A DNA stretch of 22,526 nucleotides from a virus. Each line of letters starts with the position of its first letter. The first letter of the stretch is position 1. The stretch covers positions 1-22,526 of IMG/VR virus record IMGVR_UViG_3300027721_000081. One strand, 5' to 3'. Shown in pieces: positions 7,234 to 12,841 of this stretch. The position numbers were made by a program, and so were the translations under genes. The notes below the pieces were generated by a model. The model was not told where the DNA came from. It worked only from the letters and a program-made list of their open reading frames with translations, and did not search any database.

Positions 7234-7445
7234 GTATGAAAGAAAGATGGTCAGCAAAGACTCCTAAGTTTTGGAAGAGAGTACAAAAAATAGCAATTAC
7301 AGTAGGTGCTGTAGCAGGTGTTATCATTGCTGCACCTATCACATTGCCAGCAGCAGTAGTAACTGTGGCAACATACGCTATCACAGCAGGTACTGTAGCG
7401 GCAACCTTATCACAATTAACAATAGAAAGCAATGAGCAACGTTAA
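7230..7445 (+). CDS. Holin candidate
   Basis: 71 residues, ATGA-coupled to the preceding membrane protein and overlapping the lysin start by 14 bases. A basic N-terminus (KERWSAKTPKFWKRVQK) is followed by a nearly continuous hydrophobic stretch rich in Ala, Val, Ile and Thr (about residues 21-62), which can form one or two transmembrane helices separated by the proline at about 41. Small size, membrane character and location directly before a cell-wall enzyme fit a holin. Sequence alone cannot prove pore formation. Confidence 0.6.
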   Translation: MSMKERWSAKTPKFWKRVQKIAITVGAVAGVIIAAPITLPAAVVTVATYAITAGTVAATLSQLTIESNEQR

Positions 7446-7980
7446 GAGCTACACTGATAAGCAACTACTTGATAGAGTCAAGTCACTACCTACCTATAAG
7501 AACATACCAGCTGATATGTGGCTGTTGTTTGTTAGGTCAAATGAGGACGGTAACAACATATTTGATGACAAAGTATATATATTCAAGGGCTCAGCCTTTC
7601 AATATGTAACATCTTGCACCACAAACAAAGGCAACAAAGGGACTGCTGTAATGGAAGCAGACCAATGGAACTATGAATCGTATGCATACGGCAAGCACAG
7701 AGGCAAAATGGAGGCTCTTAGACAGATTAAAGGCGTTCCATATAGGCGTGATTATACCAATGATGGTAAAACCAACCCCACAACGGCTGTAATGAATGAT
7801 TTGATATTCCTTAATATCCATGGAGCGACATATAACAAGGGCTCACAACAAGTAGCAACACAAATTGGCGGCTGGTCAGAGGGATGTTTAGTCCTTAACA
7901 ACAACCCAGAGTATGAACGCATGGTAAAAATGGCAAAGGATCAACCCAGAGTATCAATAGTTTTATTAAATGAGTTCTAA
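7432..7980 (+). CDS. Endolysin candidate with L,D-transpeptidase (YkuD-like) active-site motif
   Basis: 182 residues. The key region reads LNIHGATYNKG then GGWSEGCLVLNN, giving His130, Ser149 and Cys152 in the arrangement H-G-x17-S-x-G-C used by L,D-transpeptidase-fold enzymes, in which Cys is the nucleophile. No signal peptide is visible, as expected for a protein released by a holin; the N-terminal part (KSYTDKQLLDRVKSLPTYK) is unassigned. It overlaps the holin candidate and is followed two bases later by a small basic gene. A peptidoglycan-cleaving carboxypeptidase or endopeptidase role is inferred from context; cross-link formation, the usual activity of this fold, is less likely in a lysis cassette. 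Confidence 0.7.
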   Translation: MSNVKSYTDKQLLDRVKSLPTYKNIPADMWLLFVRSNEDGNNIFDDKVYIFKGSAFQYVTSCTTNKGNKGTAVMEADQWNYESYAYGKHRGKMEALRQIKGVPYRRDYTNDGKTNPTTAVMNDLIFLNIHGATYNKGSQQVATQIGGWSEGCLVLNNNPEYERMVKMAKDQPRVSIVLLNEF

Positions 7981-7981
7981 T

Positions 7982-8224
7982 ATGGCAAAGAAAGTAGGCA
8001 GACCTAAGAAAGTGGATCTAATCATAGAGACCAACAAGGCAGAGATAGAATACCACAAGGATGGCACTAATCATGACCTTAAGTATGACGGCAAGAAGGT
8101 AGATGTGCACATCACAAAGGATGAGACTGGCACTAAGGTAGAGGTAGTATCTGAGAATAAGTTTCTCAAAGCTCTTGCAACCTTAGCCTCTAAATTCATA
8201 GTCAAAAGATTCAAGAAAAAATAG
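7982..8224 (+). CDS. Small basic protein with AT-hook-like N-terminus, function unknown
   Basis: 80 residues from ATG 7982 (MAKKVGRPKKVD); another in-frame ATG at 7970 would add four residues and overlap the lysin. KKVGRPKK carries the GRP core of an AT-hook, which suggests DNA binding, though such short motifs occur by chance. The middle is strand-rich (HDLKYDGKKVDVHITKDETG then KVEVVSENKF) and the C-terminus is amphipathic and strongly basic (FIVKRFKKK). It is the last gene before the terminator that closes the late region on this side. No family is recognised. Confidence 0.55.
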   Translation: MAKKVGRPKKVDLIIETNKAEIEYHKDGTNHDLKYDGKKVDVHITKDETGTKVEVVSENKFLKALATLASKFIVKRFKKK

Positions 8225-8270
8225 TACCTGCATACTTACCATAAGAACAGTTAGCAGGTCACTCTAATAC

Positions 8271-8313
8271 ACCTCCTATGCCTATCAATGATGCACACTT
8301 AGGAGGTTTTTCT
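8271..8313 (+). terminator. Terminator closing the lysis operon
   Basis: ACCTCCTA (8271-8278) pairs with TAGGAGGT (8300-8307), followed by TTTTTCT. The 21-base loop contains a further TGC/GCA pairing. A second, weaker ACCTGC/GCAGGT stem (8226-8231 with 8254-8259) precedes it without a T run. Confidence 0.7.
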
Positions 8314-8375
8314 ATGTCTAAAGTACGTCTAAAAATCGACAGAGATAGATGTAATGTTTATTAAATAGACATACA

Positions 8376-8394
8376 TTATCCCGTTTTATCCCGT
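8376..8394 (+). repeat. Tandem TTATCCCGT pair upstream of the early promoter
   Basis: TTATCCCGT occurs at 8376-8384 and again at 8386-8394, one helical turn apart (10 bases). It lies about 50 bases upstream of the -33 element of the early promoter, in the 272-base gap between lysis and early genes. It may be a binding site for a regulator; no protein can be named. Confidence 0.45.
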
Positions 8395-8441
8395 CCAGAC
8401 CTGATATTCTTATTTAGAATGAATATAAATTACATTAATTA

Positions 8442-8473
8442 TTTGCACGAATGAAAAAAGTTATCTACATTTG
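8442..8473 (+). promoter_or_regulatory. Host-type (Bacteroidota) early promoter
   Basis: TTTG at 8442-8445 and TACATTTG at 8466-8473 match the TTTG / TAnnTTTG pattern with a 20-base spacer. The gene at 8497 begins 23 bases after the -7 box. This is the probable promoter for the small-gene run 8497-10278. Confidence 0.7.
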
Positions 8474-8496
8474 TAAGGTAATCAATACGGAAAAAT

Positions 8497-8838
8497 ATGA
8501 AAAAGTTTATTAAAGAATGTACCACCTGCTACGGCACTGGTAAAATGGGTAGCAATAACTCATGGGATAACCATCCATCAAGAGATGAGTCTTGGCCTTG
8601 TGACTATTGTGAGGAAGGTCAAGTACACGATCAAGAGGCACTCAATGAAGCCATTGAGGATGCAGAGAATATGATTGAGGGTATGATTGACCGTATCAGA
8701 TTGACATCAGACAACATCATGTTATGTGCTAAATTAGACTGCACTAACCTTGTTTCAAGATACAAAAAAATACTGCACACACAAGCACGTGCACTTGCAA
8801 GACTTGAGATGTACAAAGCTAACCTTCAAAACTTATAA
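8497..8838 (+). CDS. Early protein with DnaJ-like CxxCxGxG zinc motif and helical C-terminus
   Basis: 113 residues, first gene behind the host-type promoter. The motif CTTCYGTGKMG (from residue 8) and CDYCEEGQV (from residue 35) form a pair like the zinc-binding repeats of DnaJ, CxxCxGxG plus CxxCxxG. The rest is helical and charged (NEAIEDAENMIEGMIDRIRL; KKILHTQARALARLEMYKA). No J-domain is present, so it is not a DnaJ chaperone. Small proteins with one such zinc knuckle are common in phage early regions, and the partner is unknown. Zinc binding is well supported by the motif; anything further is open. Confidence 0.7.
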   Translation: MKKFIKECTTCYGTGKMGSNNSWDNHPSRDESWPCDYCEEGQVHDQEALNEAIEDAENMIEGMIDRIRLTSDNIMLCAKLDCTNLVSRYKKILHTQARALARLEMYKANLQNL

Positions 8839-8840
8839 TC

Positions 8841-8939
8841 ATGACAGAGAATCAGAAAGCAATACGTGATACCCTTATCATGGGTGCACTATTTATGGTA
8901 GTTACTATAGTATTAACTATCATAGGAGTTATAGGATGA
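8841..8939 (+). CDS. 32-residue single-span membrane microprotein
   Basis: ATG at 8841, two bases after the previous stop, and TGA at 8937-8939 overlapping the next ATG (ATGA at 8936). The protein has a short polar N-terminus (MTENQKAIRDTLI) and one hydrophobic helix (MGALFMVVTIVLTIIGVIG). Precise coupling on the downstream side supports translation. Function unknown; superinfection exclusion or membrane regulation are typical possibilities for such early phage proteins, not shown here. Confidence 0.5.
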   Translation: MTENQKAIRDTLIMGALFMVVTIVLTIIGVIG

Positions 8940-9148
8940 TTAATTTAGCATACATCAACGGCTGGGATAGGTTCAATGAGAGCCTGTACTACCGTTACCT
9001 TAAAGCAATAAACAATGTGGACAGTACACTATCGAGTATTCACTCAAGGAGCCTGGAGGAGAACCAGCAAGATCGTAGAAGCAGACTCATCTGCTCAAGC
9101 AAGGCAAAGAGCCGATGTGTGGGAGGGATTAATAATCAAAGTAAGTAA
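8936..9148 (+). CDS. Small ORF, ATGA-coupled; C-terminal half overlaps another gene
   Basis: 70 residues, start overlapping the microprotein's stop. The first about 25 residues (INLAYINGWDRFNESLYYRY) look protein-like. The rest (SLEENQQDRRSRLICSSK and onward) is rich in Ser/Arg/Lys and overlaps, in another frame, the convincing small ORF at 9015-9155. Either this is a genuine out-of-frame overlap, or the second half is only tolerated read-through, or a single-base change broke an earlier stop. I recognise no family. Confidence 0.4.
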   Translation: MINLAYINGWDRFNESLYYRYLKAINNVDSTLSSIHSRSLEENQQDRRSRLICSSKAKSRCVGGINNQSK

Positions 9149-9155
9149 GATATGA
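9015..9155 (+). CDS. 46-residue protein overlapping the preceding ORF
   Basis: ATG 9015 to TGA 9153-9155, and the stop overlaps the ATG of the next gene (ATGA at 9152). The translation includes VHYRVFTQGAWRRTSKIVEA and ARQRADVWEGLIIKVSKI. The ending resembles a small phage protein pattern I recall, in which a strand-helix-strand unit finishes with an alternating hydrophobic tail. It reads more like real protein than the overlapping frame, and the coupling to 9152 supports it. A TAA stop lies at 9009-9011 just upstream, so it cannot be longer. Function unknown. Confidence 0.55.
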   Translation: MWTVHYRVFTQGAWRRTSKIVEADSSAQARQRADVWEGLIIKVSKI

Positions 9156-9397
9156 AGACAGCAGTAGAATGGTTGGTAGAGCAATTTAATACTACAATTA
9201 ATTATACATTAGAAGAGTATGAAAAAAAAGTTGAACAAGCCAAAGAAATGGAGAAAAAACAATTATTTTTAGCTTCTAATATTTCAGCAAAAGAAGCATA
9301 CAAAGCAGGGCAACAAACAATGCATTGTGGGTGTTATGAAATATCTGATGCAACTACTTATAAAGAGTGGTTATATGAACAATTTAAATCAGAATAG
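9152..9397 (+). CDS. Small conserved phage early protein
   Basis: 81 residues. MKTAVEWLVEQFN, then VEQAKEMEKKQLFLAS, then KEAYKAGQQ and YKEWLYEQFKSE follow the pattern of a small helical protein that I recall many times in phages of Flavobacterium and relatives, always without known function. It begins at an ATGA overlap and ends one base before the next start. The gene is visibly more AT-rich than its neighbours. No signal, membrane span or catalytic motif. Confidence 0.7.
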   Translation: MKTAVEWLVEQFNTTINYTLEEYEKKVEQAKEMEKKQLFLASNISAKEAYKAGQQTMHCGCYEISDATTYKEWLYEQFKSE

Positions 9398-9398
9398 A

Positions 9399-9569
9399 AT
9401 GACACCAAAAGACAAAGCAACAGACATCTACACCAGGTCAATTAGGCTGCATGGTTTAATAGAAGGCAAGCAACACGCTATTGACTCAGCTGTGGCAATC
9501 CAAACATTGGCCGCATACGATCAGCAGAAGTACTGGCAGGAAGTGATAACACTAATACAAAGCAAATGA
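9399..9569 (+). CDS. Small helical early protein, function unknown
   Basis: 56 residues from ATG 9399 (MTPKDKATDIYTR), one base after the previous stop. An open frame extends upstream to 9327, but that part overlaps the previous gene and adds nothing protein-like. The sequence (LIEGKQHAIDSAVAIQ, then YWQEVITLIQSK) has the look of a two-helix phage protein, with the conserved YWQEV ending that I recall from other Bacteroidota phages. The stop overlaps the next tiny ORF as ATGA. Confidence 0.65.
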   Translation: MTPKDKATDIYTRSIRLHGLIEGKQHAIDSAVAIQTLAAYDQQKYWQEVITLIQSK

Positions 9570-9634
9570 CAAGAACAATGACAACCTTAGTACTGGCTTA
9601 TAAAGCTATGTATTATACAACAAGATATTCATGA
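9566..9634 (+). CDS. 22-residue microprotein bridging two coupled genes
   Basis: ATG at 9566 overlaps the preceding TGA, and its own TGA (9632-9634) overlaps the ATG of the HTH gene at 9631. The product would be MTRTMTTLVLAYKAMYYTTR plus two residues. Double coupling suggests that ribosomes pass through it; the peptide itself may be dispensable and serve only to carry ribosomes to the HTH gene. Confidence 0.35.
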   Translation: MTRTMTTLVLAYKAMYYTTRYS

Positions 9635-9822
9635 ATCAGCTTAAAATGTACAGGTGTATAAAACTAATGGAGCTCCTGCAAGATACTCCCAGACAAATCT
9701 ACACCATTGCAAGGTACTTGGGAGTGACTGATAGGACAGTGTACAGATACTTTGACTTGTTTAAGCAGTTAGGGTATACACTTGAGAGGGATAGTAATAA
9801 TAAATATAAATTAACGAAATGA
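9631..9822 (+). CDS. Small helix-turn-helix (HTH_11/DeoR-like) DNA-binding protein
   Basis: 63 residues, consisting almost wholly of a winged-helix-like unit: KLMELLQDTPRQIYTIARYL, then GVTDRTVYRYFDLFKQLGYT, then a short strand ERDSNNKYKL. The spacing IYTIARYLGVTDRTVYRYF is a classic HTH with recognition helix TDRTVYRYFDLF, as in the N-terminal domain of DeoR/YafY-type regulators. With no effector domain it probably acts as a simple repressor or activator of the early genes. It is coupled on both sides (ATGA at 9631 and at 9819). Confidence 0.75.
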   Translation: MNQLKMYRCIKLMELLQDTPRQIYTIARYLGVTDRTVYRYFDLFKQLGYTLERDSNNKYKLTK

Positions 9823-9908
9823 AAGAGCTCGCAATGATAACTTGGGCAGCTGCCATGATAATGATTCTAATCAGACTAATAAACAGATACAATGGACGAA
9901 ATAATTGA
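9819..9908 (+). CDS. 29-residue single-span membrane microprotein
   Basis: ATG 9819 overlaps the HTH gene's stop, and the TGA at 9906-9908 lies inside the next gene, which begins at 9892. The sequence has a hydrophobic helix (AMITWAAAMIMILIRLI) followed by a short basic end. The 17-base overlap with the next gene and the coupling upstream support translation; function is unknown. Confidence 0.4.
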   Translation: MKELAMITWAAAMIMILIRLINRYNGRNN

Positions 9909-10278
9909 ATACATCCAGCTCAACCAACTGGATAAGAAAGGGCGGCATAGACAACACGCTTACAGAAGGTACTACCTTTACAATCTACTCAGAAACCAGG
10001 GCATACCTTATGCAAGTATTGGTGATATGTTTAACAGAGATCATGCATCGATAATGCATGGCATCAAAGTACATAAAAACTACACCTCTATCAATGACAA
10101 CATGTATGACTTTTACACAATGGAAGAGCAACTCAAGTTCACTGGGTTCACCATTGAGCGAAGCCTGGTGCAAGACATCTTGAGCTGCACCAACACTGAT
10201 CAGTTGAAACTTATACAATTTAAGTTGAAAAATAATCAGTACAAAGTGCATCCAGATACAACAAATGAAGTATCTTAG
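9892..10278 (+). CDS. DnaA domain IV-like DNA-binding protein
   Basis: 128 residues. The core YRRYYLYNLLRNQGIPYASI followed by GDMFNRDHASIMHGIKVHKN resembles the DNA-binding domain IV of DnaA, whose signature is an 'IGxxFxxRDHSTVxHAI' segment: here IGDMFNRDHASIMHGI. No AAA+ ATPase part is present, so it is not a full initiator. The C-terminal half is unassigned. It is the last gene before the terminator and iteron cluster at 10351-10595, so a role as the origin-binding or iteron-binding protein, or as a regulator of the primase promoter, is plausible. The domain resemblance is clear; the origin role is inference. Confidence 0.7.
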   Translation: MDEIIEYIQLNQLDKKGRHRQHAYRRYYLYNLLRNQGIPYASIGDMFNRDHASIMHGIKVHKNYTSINDNMYDFYTMEEQLKFTGFTIERSLVQDILSCTNTDQLKLIQFKLKNNQYKVHPDTTNEVS

Positions 10279-10310
10279 CTCTGCTTTTACCTGATTGATT
10301 ATCCGAAAAG

Positions 10311-10341
10311 ACCCCCTCCTTGACTGGCTGGGGGTTTTTTT
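10311..10341 (+). terminator. Intrinsic terminator ending the early small-gene run
   Basis: A CCCCC run at 10312-10316 pairs with GGGGG at 10330-10334 (ACCCCC/GGGGGT), followed by seven T residues. It lies 33 bases after the DnaA-like gene and only 10 bases before the first iteron, shielding the origin from upstream transcription. Confidence 0.9.
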
Positions 10342-10350
10342 GTGTATTTT

Positions 10351-10595
10351 TGCAAGGGTAGAATATTTTGTAACTAATTGATAATCAAATGTTGCAAGGG
10401 TAGCAAGGGTAAACAGACATTCTTTTGAAACTTCAAATACAAATAATAAAATATTTTATTTCTAAAATTAAATATAATGTATCTCATATATAATTAAATT
10501 TTTTACCCTTGTATCCCTTGCAACCCAGTGTGGCATTGACTTTCTACCCTTGCTGTACCCTTGCAAAAATCATTTTTACCCTTGCACCCCTTGCA
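10351..10595 (+). repeat. GCAAGGGT iteron cluster around an AT-rich core; candidate replication origin
   Basis: Nine copies of a 10-base unit, TGCAAGGGTA or a one- to three-base variant. Three are in direct orientation: 10351-10360, 10393-10402, 10402-10411. Six are in inverted orientation: 10504-10513, 10513-10522, 10545-10554, 10556-10565, 10577-10586, 10586-10595. Neighbouring copies are 9 or 11 bases apart, about one helical turn. Between the two groups lie about 92 bases of very AT-rich DNA (10412-10503) with a perfect 16-base palindrome, AATAAAATATTTTATT, at 10445-10460. Iterons plus an AT-rich unwinding region beside a DnaA-like gene and a primase-helicase gene are what an origin looks like. 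An operator cluster is the main alternative. Confidence 0.7.
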
Positions 10596-10620
10596 GATAT
10601 GTTTTTTATTGTTATCTTTG
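10591..10620 (+). promoter_or_regulatory. Host-type promoter of the primase operon
   Basis: TTG at 10591-10593 and TATCTTTG at 10613-10620 are separated by exactly 19 bases, a full match to the Bacteroidota TTG-N19-TAnnTTTG promoter. The -33 TTG is part of the last iteron (10586-10595). The primase ATG lies 94 bases downstream of the -7 box, leaving an untranslated leader of about 85-90 bases. Confidence 0.85.
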
Positions 10621-10714
10621 CAGAGGGGTTGTTGGTTAGCTGCCACATAAAAGGTTTACACTTGTCCTTTCCCCTCTTTTTATTTTACAAGTGGACTTAA
10701 AACAAGAACAAAAT

Positions 10715-12841
10715 ATGATTAGTTATTGGATCAGTGTCAAAGACACAAACAAAGATTTTCAACGCACATCAGTTGATGAGCTTTTGGAACACATTAAAAA
10801 TGGTAAATGGAAAGACCAGGTTGAGCTGGTTAGATCTGCACCAGATGAAGATACAAAGAAAAAACAAAAACTTGTCCTTCCAAGTGTAACGGTTGGCGGT
10901 GTATTCTCTGAAAGAAATGAGAAATCACTTGAAAAACATTCTGGTTTTATCTGTATTGATGTTGACAATTACACAGACCGTTCTAAAATCAATGATGACC
11001 CGTACACATACGCATCATTCAGCTCAGTAGGTGGTAATGGATTTGCAGTAATTTGCAAGGTTGACCCATCAAAACATAAAGAGTCTTATAATTTCATTGC
11101 TGAGTACTATTTTTTAAATTACGGCATAACAGTTGACCCAGCTCCAAAGAATGTTGCCAGCTGTAGATTTGTAAGTTATGATCCTGATTTGTTTTTGAAT
11201 CCAAAATCTAAGAAAACAAAGTACAAAGTAGAAAAAAAGAGGCTGCCTAAAAACATTTCAATAATAGTACCCAAAACTGATATTGGTGACCTGGTGAATC
11301 AAGTGACAAAATCAGTTGCAGATGAGTATTCTGATTATATAGCTTTGTCTTTCTCTATAGCTGTAGGTTTTGGTATTGAAGGACGTGAATATTTCCACAA
11401 ACTTTGCAGTTTTTCTGATAAATATGATTATGATCAAGCAGATAAGCAGTACAATATTGCCTTAAAAAGGACTGGCAATGGCATTACAGTAGGAACATTC
11501 TATTATTTTCTTAAGCAAGGAGGTGCAGACCTAACAAAATACAACTCAGATAAGGCAATTTCAAGTGTGAAACTTGCTAAGAGAATGAATACTCCAAAAC
11601 TTGAAGTAGTAAAAGAGCTGGCAAAGGAGAAAAACATTGATGAGAATGAAGCTCTTGAGATAGTAAATGAAATTTTTGACCGTAATGACATGGACATTCG
11701 CCATGAAGGAGGTGCTGAAAATATGATTATCAACTGCTCAAATTTCATCTTGAAAAGGTTTAACATCAGAAAGAATCTAATCACCAGAAAATATGAGTGG
11801 AATGGTGTATCAATGTATGACAAAGAATTTAATACAGTTTTTCTTGAATGCAGAATGACATTTGATGATAAGTCTATCACATTTGATATTGTTAACCGTA
11901 TAATTCAATCAGTTGCCATACCTGAGTACAATCCATTTTTTGAATATGTTGAGGCAAACAAGCATAAAATTTCCAATGGCAACATTCAGAAATTATGTGA
12001 CTCAATAAAAAGCAACACACCATTAAAGGATAGATTTATCAGAAAGTGGATGATAGGAATTGTGGCTTGTATCTATGGCAATCCAGTACGATCTGTTTTA
12101 TCATTAACAGGTGGTCAGAATACAGGAAAAACAGAATGGTTCAGAAGGTTATTACCAAGTGCACTACAACCTTACTATGCTGAGTCCAATTTGGATAGAG
12201 GTAAGGATGATGAGTTGTTGATGTGTGAGAAACTTATTGTGATGGATGATGAGATGGGAGGAAAGTCAAAGCAAGATGAAAAGAAATTTAAGGAATTGAC
12301 ATCTAAAAATTACTTTTCCCTTCGTGCATCTTATGGCAGATATAATGAAGACTACAAAAGGCTGGCTATTTTATGCGGTACATCCAATGATCATCAGTTA
12401 ATAAATGACTCAACAGGTAACACAAGAATATTGCCTATTGAGGTTGTATCCATTGACCATGCAATATACAACTCAATTGATAAGGATGATTTGTTTATGG
12501 AATTACATCGTGCCTACACAAGTGGAGAGTCATATCAATTGGTTGAAACTGAATTGAGCATCTTGAATGAAGTAGGTAGGTCATTTGAATCCATACCATT
12601 TGAAAGAGAGTTGATATTGAAATTCTTTAATTTGCCAGACAATAGAGGTGAATGGCTAACAGCTACAGAAATCAAAGATATAATTGAATCACATTCAAAG
12701 CAGCGTATCTTATCCATGAAGAAGTTAGGCAGTGAATTAAAGCAGACTTTTGGCAATCCATTATTCAAGGATAGGTCAAACAAATACTATGTGCAAAGAA
12801 AGTCGGAGATTATGGAACAAATTAATCCCTTTGCACTATGA
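10715..12841 (+). CDS. Primase-helicase: BT4734-like primase domain plus VirE-type helicase
   Basis: 708 residues from ATG 10715; a GTG at 10691 would add eight residues. The N-terminal domain carries FICIDVDNYTDR (Asp82, Asp84) and SVGGNGFAVICKV (about 104-116), which fit the metal-binding and conserved Gly motifs of archaeo-eukaryotic-type primases, as in the BT4734-like family. A C-terminal VirE-type P-loop domain has Walker A GGQNTGKT at 466-473, Walker B-like EKLIVMDDEM and an arginine-rich stretch ending STGNTRILPIEV. Such proteins make primers and unwind DNA at the fork. It lies directly after the candidate origin and its promoter, and its stop overlaps the next gene as ATGA. From here to about 14600 the DNA is visibly more AT-rich than the structural genes. 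Confidence 0.85.
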   Translation: MISYWISVKDTNKDFQRTSVDELLEHIKNGKWKDQVELVRSAPDEDTKKKQKLVLPSVTVGGVFSERNEKSLEKHSGFICIDVDNYTDRSKINDDPYTYASFSSVGGNGFAVICKVDPSKHKESYNFIAEYYFLNYGITVDPAPKNVASCRFVSYDPDLFLNPKSKKTKYKVEKKRLPKNISIIVPKTDIGDLVNQVTKSVADEYSDYIALSFSIAVGFGIEGREYFHKLCSFSDKYDYDQADKQYNIALKRTGNGITVGTFYYFLKQGGADLTKYNSDKAISSVKLAKRMNTPKLEVVKELAKEKNIDENEALEIVNEIFDRNDMDIRHEGGAENMIINCSNFILKRFNIRKNLITRKYEWNGVSMYDKEFNTVFLECRMTFDDKSITFDIVNRIIQSVAIPEYNPFFEYVEANKHKISNGNIQKLCDSIKSNTPLKDRFIRKWMIGIVACIYGNPVRSVLSLTGGQNTGKTEWFRRLLPSALQPYYAESNLDRGKDDELLMCEKLIVMDDEMGGKSKQDEKKFKELTSKNYFSLRASYGRYNEDYKRLAILCGTSNDHQLINDSTGNTRILPIEVVSIDHAIYNSIDKDDLFMELHRAYTSGESYQLVETELSILNEVGRSFESIPFERELILKFFNLPDNRGEWLTATEIKDIIESHSKQRILSMKKLGSELKQTFGNPLFKDRSNKYYVQRKSEIMEQINPFAL

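Noticed and set aside
8226-8259. ACCTGC/GCAGGT stem as a second terminator
   Set aside because: The loop is long and no T run follows; it may only be an incidental pairing next to the true terminator at 8271-8313.
8280-8364. A 28-codon ORF starting in the terminator loop (MPINDAHLGG...)
   Set aside because: It overlaps the terminator stem, has no coupling or start signal, and does not resemble a known protein.
10509-10700. A 63-residue plus-strand ORF across the iterons
   Set aside because: It begins inside the repeats, is a translation of iteron and promoter DNA, and has low protein-like character. It is considered accidental.
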